A stretch of 29,853 nucleotides of DNA from Chromera velia (taxonomy: Eukaryota; Sar; Chromeraceae), in contig JAHBMJ010000977.1 in the NCBI GenBank assembly GCA_018398765.1, forward strand, positions 7,018 to 36,870. The letters are read 5' to 3'. Numbering within the stretch: position 1 is the first letter of the stretch; every line of letters starts with the position of its first letter. Below are positions 10,054 through 22,000 of the stretch, one piece after another. A program made the translations under genes and the position numbers. The notes under the pieces were generated by a model that saw only the letters and a list, made by a program, of their open reading frames with translations, did no database searches and had not been told where the DNA came from.

Positions 10054-11139
10054 TTAGACGTAGTTATGCAGAGCACCATCACTGAGCAGCTCGGGAGGGT
10101 CCATGTCTACCTCCTTCCTGATGGCATAGAGAATGCCCATCGGATCCTTTCCCCATGCCCAGAGATCATCGACGTACATGATCAGAATGGCATCGATCTC
10201 TCCTGAAGGATCTCTGCGAACAAGGATAGACTCGCTTGCCTCCTTCAAACCAAACTTCTTCACCTTGGACTTGAACCACATGGTGTAGACGCGTGGACTC
10301 CACTTCAATCCGTAGAGGCCGTTGTTGGCACTTGCAATCGCCCCCGGCATATACTTCAGAATCTCTTCAGTCACAACAGCGGGAATCTCGGTGGGGAGCT
10401 TGACGTAGACTTTCTTCCCCACATCGATGGGGGCCTGTAAGAAAGCTGTGGACACATCAGACTTAGCACACGCGAAGGAGTTGCTAAGCGCGTAGATGAT
10501 GGCTGCTCTGATGAGGCCAGGATCGGGAGTGCCAGAGAAGGTTTTGATCACCGTGGAGTCTCGATGACCCATGACAACGAGGCGTGCTTTAGGAACTCGG
10601 CAGTTGCCTTTGAGCTTCCACGTTAGGACAAAGCGCATCGGAATGGCCTTGTTGAAGTCAAGAGGCATCTCTCCCTTCTGTATGACGTAGATGGCAAGGT
10701 TTTTTTTGTACTTGCGCATCTCAGTAAGGATCGACTCATCGAAATCACCCTTTGCTATCTCCTCCTTGTTTGCAAGTACGTGGCCTTTCGGGACTTTGAC
10801 TGCCCAAGCGGAGGCAGCCATCTCAACGAGCTTGCAGAGGTCAGCAATCTTCACTTCCCTTTCCTGATCTGGAGGGAAGTCCCAGTCCCCATCGACCGCC
10901 TCTGGCTCGTCCATGTGTTTGTCTGCAGATGGAGCGGCTTCAAAAGGAGAGACATTCATTTCCCTGCCCCCTGAAGCCGCGGAGGGCTCAGAGGTCGGTA
11001 GATGGAGAGGAGGCTCACTGTCCTCAAGAGGGAAAGAAGAAGAAATATTTCTTTTCAGCAGACGAACAATTTCTCCTCGCTTCCATCCTTTCATTCCATT
11101 AAGCTTTGTCAAGAAAGAGACATTAACGGATGCACGCAT
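10054..11139 (-). pseudogene. Copia reverse transcriptase segment
   Basis: A 361-codon open frame. It shows the copia RT signatures VPKARLVVMGH, then KSDVSTAFLQAPI with the first catalytic Asp, GLYGLKWSPR, and the catalytic box MYVDDL with YVDD at 10165-10176. The frame stops at 10054, but recognisable RT-to-RNase H linker coding continues in another frame to about 9,930, so a frame change sits near 10,055. Catalytic residues are intact in this segment. The N-terminal ~90 residues are the variable integrase-RT linker. Confidence 0.92.
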
Positions 11140-11262
11140 GACTTGAACAAGGATAGCAGGGAAAGTGGGACCTCCACGCTCAAAAGAAGCAAAGACACCG
11201 AGACCTGGCTGAAGCTCAATGGATGTCTGTTCTCCGTTTCTGTATGCATGCGACTCATCTTC

Positions 11263-11700
11263 CTATGGACTATCACTACTAACAACCTCCGTTGACATAG
11301 GGACAGACTGTAGTGGAAGCAGATGAGAGGCAGCAGAGGAGTAAACAGAACGAACGTAACGAGGATGCAGACGCAAAGCTGTCCATCTGTTTTCTCTTTT
11401 TACAAGAATAGAGCAGGAAGACTTATTCCACTCGCCCCCAAAAATGCCCACTTCACCCTTTGAAAACAATGATTTCGTTTGAGGCTTTGGATCAAAAGCA
11501 AGCACGGGCATGCCAACGAGAAGTGAGTGCATGGGGGGAGGACGGCGATAGACAGCTTTAAACGGTGACTCACCCAACACTGAATGTACAGTAGTGTTCA
11601 GAGTATAGCACACACCCGGAAGGAGTGCGGGCCAGGCAGAATGAGGGAACTTATACTGATCGAGCAACTTTTTCATCACCTTCTTGATCTCGACGATGCC
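11263..11700 (-). pseudogene. Copia integrase C-terminal part
   Basis: Continues the integrase frame past the stop at 11701-11703, carrying the segment with the last catalytic Glu (GIVEIKK), then the typical HSAWPALLPGVCYTLNTT and SPFKAVYRRPP stretches. It ends before the RT frame begins. Confidence 0.85.
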
Positions 11701-12411
11701 CTAAACTGCCGGAGTGTATGCGGGCCCAGTCAGATGTGTGACGCCTCGTTCTCGATAGAACTTCTTGTACTCGTGGTTGACAAACTCCCCACCATTGTCT
11801 ATGCAGACATAGGTGGGCGCCCCCCACTTAGCAGTCCAGGTAATGAGGTGATCGAGGGCGGCATCCTTGGTAGTGAGTGCTATGAGGGACTTGAAGCGCT
11901 TACTGCTGTCAACGATGACGAAGAGGTAGACGAATCCACCTATCCCTTTGTTGTATATCTCCGTCAAGTCCTGAAAGATCTTGTAGTTGAAGGGATGCTT
12001 GTTCTGCTCAGACTCGTCTCGACTCCCAATTTGTTACTTCAACGCATTGACTGCAGGACAGACTGGACACGCACGCACAGCCTCCTCACAGTTACTCTCT
12101 TTACCGATGTCGTACCCCCTTTTCTTGAGGGTGTGATACGTGGCTCGAGCAGAAGGATGACCAAGGAACTTGTGAATCTTGGAGAGGGTGTGCTGAGAGA
12201 GATCGGGCTCCTCTCTCTGTGCGTTGACTTCAGAAGCACCCTGCTTTGTCTGCTTGGAGTCCGTATTCTCTGTGTTCGAGTCGTTGTTATCTGCCTCATT
12301 TTTATGAACAGAATCAATAACAAAAGACTGTCGCTGACTCAGCTCTTCAGCATGTCGGTGTAGAAGAGCACGGAGATGAGCTCTGTTTGCATCAACGTTG
12401 CGGTTGGGGAC
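11701..12411 (-). pseudogene. Copia integrase: zinc domain and catalytic core
   Basis: The frame from about 12,411 carries the pre-integrase HHCC zinc domain (IHKFLGHPS and RACPVC) and ends at a stop near 12,037. The same frame then reads the core with FQDLTEIY, YLFVIVDSSKR and CIDNGGEF, supplying the catalytic Asp residues. A TAG at 11701 separates it from the catalytic Glu segment. Integrase inserts the cDNA copy into chromosomal DNA. The stops make this copy inactive. Confidence 0.88.
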
Positions 12412-12810
12412 CTACATGGGGAACACGGTGAGTCCGTTGATGATGGGGCCTCTCAAAGGTTTGGAAAAACCGGGAATGGTCTTAACAGGGGTGACAAAGT
12501 GGTCGGTGTTCTTGCAGTATCCAACAGGCGCAAGGACGAGAGCTCTGCGTCCGTCACCCTTGATCATGGCTTCTTCCCACACTGTGTAGACGGACCGGCC
12601 TGTCGCGTCCATGGTAGGAATGGTGAGAACAACGTCCTCGTAAGTGGTCAGCTTGCCCTTTTTCTTGCCACTGAGGGTCTCTGCGGTGTTGAACGATGTT
12701 GTGTTCTTCATGGACTTCACCACGAACCGTCAGAAGGATTCGGGGAAGAGACCTTTCGTGCACCTACAGTCAACGACGAGGTGCAATCCCTCCAAGAGCT
12801 TCTGGCCAGC
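12412..12810 (-). pseudogene. Copia protease and post-protease segment
   Basis: A short open frame includes VVDCRCTKG with its Asp codon at 12769-12771, in the place of the retroviral-type aspartic protease DSG(A/C)T motif. Ser and Gly are replaced by Cys and Arg, so the active site looks decayed. A TGA follows near 12,731, and a ~100-codon frame continues to 12,412. Call rests on motif and position between knuckle and integrase. Confidence 0.65.
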
Positions 12811-13062
12811 TCGTGTAGTAGAGTTGCATGTCAGCGCTGCATAGGCGTGACGGGAGGGAGAAAAGATAGAGTGGTGACTCTGGTCTTTCTGAAGAGAAGA
12901 AAGCAAAACTGACTTTCTAACTCTGCCAAGAGCTAAGTCTAATGCAATTATCTCGGCTTCAGGAGTGCTGCCGATCAGTGTTTTGCAAGTCAGACTTTTC
13001 CATTCAGTTTCAGTGTAAGAGGGGAAACCAAGCGAAGTACCGCAGCTTTGAAGTCTATCAGA

Positions 13063-13490
13063 CTATGCGGCACACTCTTTCCCACTCTGACCTGTATGTG
13101 GTTGCGTGTCAGCCCCTTCAGTCATACAAATCCACTCGGTGTACGAGTCAGCGGCATCAGCCTCTTCATGTTCATGATCATCCGCCAAGTCAGCGAAGCG
13201 GACGTTCTTCTTGCCGTTGCCTTTGTTCTCCTTCCGTGCCTTCCGGTAGGCAGCCGACCAGTGGTTCTTTTTGCCGCAGTTGTTGCACTTGTCGTCTGGT
13301 TTGACCGGGCACTCATGAGGCTGAGTCCGGTTGCAACGGTAGCATCTCTTCTCGTTATCCTCCTCCCTGACCTTGTCGGCGGGGAAGCGGTTCGGTCGGG
13401 ACTTTGACTTAGTCCCTCCCTGCAGACCATGACGACGACGATGATCTGCAACACCAGCCATCTGCCCTTGCTGTGCGGGTGGCTGTGGAA
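13063..13490 (-). pseudogene. Copia gag zinc-knuckle region
   Basis: Basic, Arg/Lys-rich frame with two cysteine clusters, CYRCNRTQPHEC and CNNCGKKNHWSAAY. The second follows the CX2CX4HX4C spacing, except that the last Cys is a Tyr (TAC). Such knuckles bind RNA in gag proteins. An acidic tail follows. Confidence 0.82.
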
Positions 13491-14067
13491 CTCAAGATGG
13501 ACTCCTGCTTCGCGAGCACATCGAGACAGTCGAGGATACTGGTGACATCCTTGGCAGTGAGGCCATCAAGTAGTCTGTGCTTGTGCTTGTCGGCAACAAA
13601 AGCAACCAAGGTAAAAAATTGGTTGCTATCACTAGGGTCGTAGTTGACTTCCTTGCAGTCGTGCATCAGTTGCTTCCAGGCCTCCACGTGTTGATGGAGC
13701 TTGTGGTTGTGCTGTTCCCTGAAGGCCTTGAAACGCTTTTGCACATCGAGGCGCCTTTTGGTGATATCCGGCAGGTAATGTTTCTGCAAGGCATCAAGGA
13801 TCTCTTTACGTGCAGGGGGAGCGTCAGGGTCAGTCACAACTGACTCAATAACCTCCATGAACTCGGCGTTTGGCCCTCCAGCAGTGCCTGCATGGATGAT
13901 GAGGCCGAGCTCTGCCTGTTTCTTCATGGGCGCATCGGTGAACGTCATCGTTCTGAGTTCAACATGATCTCAAGAACCTTCCTCCAGGATTGGAAGCGTC
14001 CCTTTCTGTAGAAAGAGAAGAGAGGGATGCTTTGGAATGGAAGGTTGGAGGAGTGCTGATTCGTCAT
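13409..14067 (-). pseudogene. Copia gag capsid-like region
   Basis: Starts at the ATG at 14067, about 70 bp inside the 5' LTR. A short first frame (FSFYRKGRFQSWRKVLE, the usual WxxW-like gag start) hits TGA at 13945. The main gag body continues in the overlapping frame from 13948 with the UBN2-type pattern: LDALQKHYL, KAFREQHNHKL and the helical QLMHDC region. It then leaves frame near 13,480 for the zinc knuckles. Confidence 0.82.
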
Positions 14068-14136
14068 GGTCTTGCGCAACAGACGGAAGGTCAACGAAGG
14101 AAGGAGAAAGGAATCAAAGGTCTGCACACACTGATA
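14068..14136 (-). other. Copia leader with possible primer-binding site
   Basis: Immediately inside the 5' LTR the minus strand begins TATCAGTGTGTGCAG. TATCAG resembles part of the initiator-tRNA complement used by many copia elements. The match is short, so this is suggestive only. Confidence 0.35.
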
Positions 14137-14542
14137 TGTTAACTAAAGACTATTGTGCAGTGACTATCAATTGTTGGTAAGAGATTCAGAAGGTCTGATA
14201 GTATATATGCAAACGTACAGACACTTGCAAGTCATACAAGTCTATCAAATCGATTGGCTAAATTGATTTGGATACGCGTGCTTAAATTGTAAATCGATTC
14301 TGTCAGTCGATCGATCGATTCAATCGAATATACAAATTCGATTCTGTATTACATACAACGAGAACGGAAATTAAATACGATGAGACGGTATTGTTGCACT
14401 GTTGCTTCACGCATGCGCAATATGATGCATAAACATTCTCAAGGCTACTGCATATCCGAAAATATACGAACGCATGCATGCACACCGATACAGATGGACG
14501 GCTAGGCGACGCACAGTGGTAAAAAAAAAAAAAGAATAGACA
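14137..14542 (-). repeat. 5' LTR of copia element
   Basis: 406 bp, same limits as the other LTR (TGTTAAC to TAGACA on plus). By eye it differs from the 3' LTR at about 18 positions, all transitions, plus one A in the A-run. Confidence 0.92.
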
Positions 14543-14741
14543 TGTCGAGTTTTTTTTTTTTTTTTTTTAGTCTAGTGGTCAAAGGTCCAAGCAAACTTAG
14601 CAAAGGTAGGTTTTGTAGTTAGATGTGTTTTTGTTATATGTTTGGCACTTCCAATAAAATAATAGAAAAAAAAATAAAAAAGATTAGGCTTCTCCAGATT
14701 TTTTTTTTCTTTTTTTTTATCACTGTGCGTCGCCTAGATGG
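14502..14741. repeat. Short inverted repeat at LTR edge
   Basis: The 17-mer CTAGGCGACGCACAGTG at 14502-14518 returns as its complement at 14721-14737. In both places the GTG end is followed, on its own strand, by T/C-A and an A-run (14521-14533, and the T-run at 14701-14719). The LTR edge sequence thus exists in a second, inverted copy outside the element. Confidence 0.8.
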
Positions 14742-15882
14742 ACGGGGGCCACGCGCGGAACTGTTCAGATATCATGCACGGCCGATAGGGCGCTACAGCA
14801 TGCACACGACCTATAGAGCATCACAGCAAAAGAAGTCTCGGCTCAACAATCTGTACTAATATAAATCTTCTTTTCATTGCATCTAGACTATGATTAGATT
14901 TCTTACAATCTATCATAATCAAAATAATCAATAACTATATATAACAAACTATTCCATGCAATTTGAAAACGGAAATTAACATAAGTTTCAGGAAATCAAA
15001 AAACTTAACAGAAATACACAGAAATCATGAGGCTAATTTCGTTAATAATACCGTCATGGTAATGATGATATACAGATGCACAAAGATATAAGAAGGGGAA
15101 CGACTGTAAATACAAAAATAGAGCAAAAGTCCCGAACACTGGCCGCCGAAGAGAGACCAAGAAACTAGCCAAGAGACGCAAATTAAGGTACGCGAAGGCA
15201 CAACCAGAGCTGAGTGGAACTTACAAGAGACGTAAAGAGACAATTACGTATGCGAAAGAGACGATGACGGACACGAGGAGGCAACCATACTGGCAAAAAG
15301 AGGACAGCTGACACCAGGAGACTCACTGGAGAAAACGCAAAGAATCAGAAATACGAAGAGACAACCAGGAACGCCACGACTAGACACGACACAACCGGAG
15401 ACAAGACAAGACTGCAACAAACACGAACCTAGAAAAAACAAAAAAAAAGAAGAAGTAAACACACACGCGAAGAGATAACTTCGTACAGACACCATGAAAA
15501 AGCAAGAAATTCTGAAACGAACTGGCAACAAGAGACACAAAGGGCCAACAAAAGACGCATGAAAATCTTTCTTCCGGCAAAGTGCTTTTCAGTTATTCCC
15601 GTTGTCTGTCCAATCTAGCTTTCACCCTCTCACCTCCCCTATTAATTCCCAAATGCCTGCACTGCTCATATCATGGCCATATCCCTTCCGGAGCTGGGGC
15701 TTCCTCACAAATTCGATGCAACCCTGTACGTCTTTTGTTTCCCTGAGAATGTGAAAATGAACCTTCAAGATCGAAATTTGGGGACTGAGAAAGACATGAC
15801 TATGGTCTCTGCATGTTCGAATTTGCTTGCTGCATTCTGCAACCGATTCGACCCTTGAGAAGTGATCGCCAAAGCCGATCGA
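14742..15882. other. Non-coding stretch 3' of snu114 and right of the copia element
   Basis: AT-rich to about 15,060, then loosely repetitive AGAGAC words to about 15,560. No domain is visible in any frame. Part of 15,600-15,882 should be the 3' UTR of snu114. I saw no minus-strand AATAAA there. Confidence 0.5.
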
Positions 15883-17990
15883 TCAGAAGTACGCATGAAT
15901 GTCCGCCTCTTGGTTGGCAATTTCCTCCAGAAGTTTCTCGTCGAAGTACTTTTGCATCGGCACATCCTCGCTCAGACCCTGCAGCACGCCAAGAAAGCAG
16001 ACACGCACATGCGTGTGAGAAAAGCAGACAAAAAATTACGCTCTTTTGTTAGCCAGTGCGAATTAAATTGACACCCAGTGAAACTTTCAGAGCCAGAGCC
16101 AGCCCCCGCTTTAACTTCTCTTCTCTTTCAGTGATGCATCTCCTTGATTGAAGCAAAAAAGAGGGGCAGAAGACTCGAAGGATTCATCTTTGGCCTGCAG
16201 AACACAACTCCAGTCCGCGAGTGCAGTGACCTCCCTGCTCCCAAAGCAGACCACGCCGGTCGGGTGACCAACCTTTCGTCTTCTGGTTTTCAGAAGGAAT
16301 TCCCTTGCAAGCTGTGGAATTGCGGCAGGCTCCAAAGGCCTCAAAACGATAGACTGCAAGAGAGATCGAGTGAGCAAGCGAAAACGCGTAATTGACAGGA
16401 ATGCGACGTCACTCAATAAGGAAGGGTGCTTCGACGTTCGAAAGTGACGTTTTGTGACAGAAAATTTGAAAAAAAGTATAAGCGCCAGGTACAGAAAGTT
16501 CTAGGTTTGATGCTCTGAAGCGATCAACAGTCAATTCCGTTGCCCTCCCTGCACCAAGCAACACACGTCCCTCTCTGAGCATCCAACAACAACACTGGGG
16601 TCAGCCAGGATGCACAACCTTCCTTCCTTCCTGACCTTGTCAAGAGGATCACCAGGGACCTGAGCCCAGTGGTCAAAGCAAGAAAGGCAAAACGCCTGAC
16701 CAGACGTGTGAATCCTGCAGGCACAGAGATGAATGAATGAAGGTTTGCTAATTGCTAAGAACAGCAAAGCCGCGAGGGGAAAAGCTTGGCAGGCAACATG
16801 GATATAGGAAGGACTCTGGAGAACCCCCCGCACGGGGCCTTTCCGCCCTCAACAATTACAGAACTTTGCCTGCTTCACTTGCCGTACGCTCACAGATAGA
16901 CCTCCTTTCGATACCCGATCAGTAGATCGATCTACTTTTGGCTGGTCTGCGCAGTGAAGTCAAAAATATCGCTGGGGCTTCGCCTCGCTCTACGTGAGGA
17001 TGCGGAGGTCAACCAAATTTGACGGACTTTTACTTTTACATTTTGTCACGGCTTTTCACCTCTCGACCCAAATAAATCAATCTCACCTACCCACCTCAGA
17101 TCAGTCTCGAAGCCGAACGACTCGATTGCAGGGAGGAACCCATGAACGATATACAGGGGAGTGCCGGCCTTCGGGAGATCTCGACTGACATGACCACGAC
17201 GCCTGCATCAAAACAGCCCAAAAGATCTCTCTCGACCATCCATGCAAAATATATGTATGGACCTGATGCTTCGACTTTGTCTCTTCGCAGACACCTCTGG
17301 TGCAATCTTGCTTTCCAACTCCACCCCACAGCTACACAGACACACAAGCTGTACGACTTCTTCAGATAGACTAAATGCCAAGCAGAGAGAAAGAGAAGGA
17401 GAAAGAGGCACAGACACACTCGAATGAAGAAATGCTGGAAGCTTGAGAGACGATACGGAGAGTCAAAGAACGAAGAGTGGGAGGCCGCAGAAGAAGTCTT
17501 ATCCTTCCTCTCCTTCCTTGCGCACACACACAAGTTGAACAGAGAGAGAGAGAGTAAAAGATGTGATGGGAAAGGGAGTAGAGACTCTCTACCCAGTATG
17601 CTGTTCAGCCGACTACACAAAAACCATGCAGGTGTTTCCATTCAGTCAAGAAACGACGGTTCAGGTCGAGAAAGAACGCTTTCCCCTCCCCTACCTGCCA
17701 AGGATGTTGTAGACAGCGGCAACGCAGTCCGCAGGGCACTGAATTTCTGCGAAGAGGACAGGTTCCATCAGGCGGGGGCCTGCGAGGAGGAAGGAACTGT
17801 ACGCGACGCGGCGGGCAGTTGGGATGACCTGCCCACCCCCCCTCTGCACTGCCTCGCTTGCAAGTACGGCGTCGATGACTTTGAACTTTGTGTTCCTGAT
17901 TTGTTCCTCTATCAGGGGACCTTCCCTGGAGGCCCACTGGAAACCCTGGACAATGTGTTCCTTTGCAGAATTGAGGAGATCGGGGTTCAC
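15883..17990 (-). CDS. snu114: snu114 exons 11-15: domains IV-V and C-terminus
   Basis: Exon 11 (17990-17695): [35 protein letters not shown] and [13 protein letters not shown]. Exon 12 (17202-17095): [17 protein letters not shown] and [10 protein letters not shown]. Exon 13 (16714-16636): [20 protein letters not shown]. Exon 14 (16353-16273): [20 protein letters not shown]. Exon 15 (15978-15883): GLSEDV through the TGA stop. Confidence 0.93.
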
Positions 17991-18989
17991 CTGCAAAGAA
18001 TGATGGCGCGGAAAGCGGGTAGGACAGAAGGGAGAGTGTCGAACCCTCCCCCACAAACATGCTCGGGTGCGGATTTTCTGCTCTTGTAAGCTTGCAGGAG
18101 GTAGATAAAAGTAAGTATAGACCAACAGAACGATGAGGATACAGCGGGACAGAGCGACGAACGGAGAGAACGAACACATATGTGAACGAGGCGTACACCA
18201 CGGAAGGCAGGTTTTGAACACCAACACAAGTTCGATCAATCCTTGGTTTCCAGGTGCAATCAAGAATGCAGCAGACGCGTTCAGTCTTTGTAGGGGCTTG
18301 TAGAGAGACAGGGAACACAAACGTGCCCCTCATTTATGCTGACTGACTGACGTCACTAGGAAGTGTGTCATCCAAAAGAACGTTGGGACCTCTGGAATCG
18401 GGACCGAAGGCCCAGATGCGGCTTGCGGCAAGGACGTCCCATTCGAATTTCTCTTGAAAGTAGGCAGTCCTCTTTCTGGAATCAGTCAGCAGAAACAACA
18501 GAGGGAAGAGAAATGAAGGAAAGAACCAAAACACAGCTGCATCGCAGAAACTGGCACGAAGACGGGGTGGCGCATTCAGAAGGAAAAATAGGCGTCGAGG
18601 GAAGGGCGAGGAAACGGAAAAAACGAAGAAAGGAAACGACAAGGAAAGAGAGTTGAGAGAAGTGAAAAAAGAGGGGTTTCTGGGGGGCAAGAGGTGAAAT
18701 GGAAGCTGCACTGCAAGAGAGATATGAAAGAGGAGGGGGGGAAGCACACAGACGGACGAACGGAACGACGGAAGGAACGAAGGAAGCGAAGAAGGAACGA
18801 AGGAAGGGAAGGGGCGAAGAATGAAGGAAGGCAAGGGGGGAGGGGGGGAAGGAAAAGAAAGCGAAGGAAAGGAAAGGGGGAAAGGGGGAAAGACGTAAGG
18901 AAGCAACGAAGTAAGGAAGGGGAGAAGGAATGAAGGAAGGAAGCAAAACAATGAAGGGAAAAAAAAAAAGGGAAGAAAGAAAGAAAGAG

Positions 18990-19020
<31 letters not shown>

Positions 19021-22000
19021 CAGCGAGCTAGCGAGCAAGAAAACAAAGAGAGAAAGAAAGAGAAAGCGACCCAGCAAGAAAACAAGAAGGAAGAAAAGAA
19101 AGATAGAGGAATAATCTCCATTCAGAATCAGGATCGCAAAAGGGTGGCACACTGACTCTTCATCCCAATCCGCCCTGATCAGTCCCTCTTCGATCTCTTC
19201 TCCGATTCCCTTTTCCAGCTGCTCTGCGATCATGAAGAGCTTGTTCTTTTTGTTCGGCGTCTCTGCGTAGCATCGTGTCGAGCTTGACTCCATCACCGTT
19301 TCTGCGAACTGGACCACGGGGTCTGCCACTTTGATTTCCAGGTCGCCGTACAGCTTTCTCAAGTCATGCAGAGCGCAGTCAAGGAAGAGCTCGCCCGTCC
19401 CCAAGAGGACGTGCTCTCCAGATTCCTCCACTTTCGTCTTCGCAAGAGGATACGCTCGATCGATTCGGCGGAGGCCGTCGAGCATCTTCGGAAGCTCTGA
19501 CGGATTGAGAGGCTCGCAGGCAATCTTGATCACTCTGCATGCAACGGAGGAAGGGGAGGGGAAGGGGCAGTCCAACGAAGTCACCCACATGCCTTTCGAT
19601 GCTGCGGCACCAAGCGGTCGTTGGAAAACGCCATGCTGAGTGCCCCATACAAAAACACGAGAAAAAAGAACAAGGGCTCAGCGTGTCGCGGCAGAAAAGG
19701 ACAAGAGACGGAGCTAGAAGAGGCAGACTTGTGCAAAGAGCACGAAACTACCCCACACGGCGGCCACACTTGAGGACGGCATCGCAGATACCTCACACCA
19801 TTTGATCCTTGTTGCGATGGGGGTAGATTGACACGACTGCGTGTTTCGTTCTTTCTCTTGTCTTGTCCGCACAGTTGTTTCTTTCTACACGTTTTCTTCC
19901 ATGCGTGATTTTCTTGCTGGGTACAGAGGAAAGACGGCGGTGGCTGTGACCATTTTTTCTTCGTGAGAAAGATACACAAGGGTGCAGAACAAATCGAAAA
20001 AAAAAGAGGAACTCACGATGCGGTGTTGAATTTGAGAGGCGCAAAGATTTCGGTCTCCAACTCGTTGTCGGCAGATGTGATGGTGGATGTCTTCGAGACA
20101 ACACTGTCGACACCCCCGATCAAGACCCAGTTCCCGGCAGGCACGGCAGACACCTGCAGCACAAGATCGGGTGCATAAAGAAAGAGCAGGTAGAAATTTG
20201 TCTGTGCTTGTGACGTGAAATAAGGCTCCCTGCAAACCTAAATGAATGAATGTCGAAAGGAGAGCGCTGTGACGTGATGGAGAAACGCGGAGAGTCAGAC
20301 ATGACAGACAGCAGGGGCCATGCAGCCAAAGTCGGGGTCTGCCAAGGAGGTCCCCCGACGTCTCTCTTTTCTGGTATCCTTGCTCTCCCTCTGCTGATCA
20401 TTGCAATCAGTTTACCGAGTTGCTTTTCCGTTTCCTTGCCACTCTCCCTCCACGCAGATTTTTCTGTTCTGAGAGAGCCGGGGCTTCCTTCTTTGATTCC
20501 CACACAGGGAGATGATGCAGATGAACCAACACCCAACAAACAAAGCTCCAGCAAACTGGATCGAGACACCAGCTGACCGACCGACCTCCACACGATATCT
20601 TCCCTCATAGACCCACAGTCTGTCGACCTCCCGGAGTGCCATGTCTTCATCGTCATCCAAGCTGAAGGCCTCTCCAAGAACCCTCACGCGTTGCCCCGAG
20701 TGAAGCGTGCCTGACATCACCCGACCGAAGACGTCGAAAGTGGTGCAGTCCGGACTGCATTCAAGAGTTAAGCCACCTCTCATTTTTATATTAACATGCG
20801 TACAAACAGATACAAACACCTCATCACGTGCAAACCAAAAGGGGTGCAGCTGTGGATGCGTTCATTCAGACAGACAGACAGACAGGGACGATCAAGGGAA
20901 AAGATTGAAGGGACTGGCACTTGTCAACAAAGCAGCTGAAGTTGCGCGCTTCCCAGAAAAACTGAGACTGTCCTTCACCCCCATCACCTCTCGTCTTCTT
21001 GTACTCAGGAGTCTCACAGACCGACTGACCGATGATAGCATTTTGTTGTGTAAACCATAAGAGGCCCATCGCTATCCAAGCTCTTCATACCCATGGCAAC
21101 CTCTCCTGCCTGGTTGCCCGTGTACAACGACCGCACACGTTTTCCAGCGGACTTCGAAGGAGGCTCCACATGGTTTATCACCATGTCCACGAACGCACTG
21201 CATCATGCACCGAATAAAGTGTATAAAGGAGACAGGACACAAGTGTCGCTCGTTTTTTTTTTCCTTGGTGAAACCAAAGAAAGGCGGGGAGAGGGTGGGA
21301 CGATAATTGGAATTCAGAAAAGAAATCGAAGACAAAACAAAGTCGACTGCGTCTCTTCGCCAGGGGCCCCTTATCTTTGTTTTTCTGCCACTGTTCTTAC
21401 CGTCTGGGCCAACGTACCTCGGGCCACCAAAGAATTGCCCGCACACCTTGCGGAGGAGGGCACGGGCTTCCAAGGCATAGTCGTCCTTTCGCAGCACCAC
21501 ACCGACAGACGCAAGCACTGGCTCAAGTTCCGCACGTTCCTCTCCCACGCAGTGAGCGCAGATCTTGTAGAAGGGTTCCAGAATGAACTCCACGAATGTG
21601 CGTCGCGCTTCCAACCCTGCTTCATACCAAAAAAGCACCCCGAGAAGAGAGGAAAAGATGCGACAAGGGAGAGGCTGGTGATGAATGTGTGTATCGACGT
21701 GGGTCTGGCAGAGGGAGAGATTCTCGAACAAGACTCCGCAGCAAAATGTGAAGAAAAGGGAAGGGGGGGGAAGGGGAGAGAAGGGGAAGGAGATGAAGAG
21801 ACATGCAACGACAATGAGCATTCATTCCTCCTGAGTCTTGCGTAAGTGCAGCAGAAGAGCGGAATGCGCGCACAGCAGTTAGACTAACTTCAAGGAAAGA
21901 AAGGCCACAGCAAAGGTTTAGAAGAAGCAAAAAGTCACGCAAGAGTCGACTATGCGAGAGAAAAAGGACTCACAGGAGGAAGAAATCGGGGGAAACGAGT

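Larger units (their letters stand above)
8643..14542 (-). mobile_element. Degenerate Ty1/copia LTR retrotransposon
   Basis: A 5.9 kb element read on the minus strand. Two near-identical LTRs enclose gag, CCHC knuckles, protease, integrase, reverse transcriptase and RNase H in that order. Integrase before reverse transcriptase is diagnostic of the Ty1/copia superfamily and excludes Ty3/gypsy. The coding region is broken by frame changes near 13,950, 13,480, 12,412 and 10,055 and by stops near 12,731, 12,037 and 11,701, so it cannot make its own polyprotein. The LTRs differ by roughly 4%. I found no matching target-site duplication (CTGTA before 8643, TGTCG after 14542), which fits either age or an imperfect boundary call. 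Confidence 0.93.

Noticed and set aside
8638..14547. Target-site duplication for the copia element
   Set aside because: The five bases on each side (CTGTA and TGTCG) do not match, and shifting the limits by a few bases does not produce a convincing pair.
15025..15580. Minus-strand frames rich in Ser, Phe, Val and Cys
   Set aside because: They arise from loosely repeated AGAGAC words on the plus strand and show no domain.
18225..18250. GTTCGATCAA looked like a tRNA B box
   Set aside because: The flanking bases cannot form a T-arm stem and there is no A box or acceptor stem. It lies inside snu114 intron 10.
18334..19590. Continuous 418-codon minus-strand frame across snu114 exons 9-10
   Set aside because: Its middle is the CU-rich intron translated as Phe/Ser/Leu/Pro. 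The exon edges have splice sites and orthologue similarity stops there.
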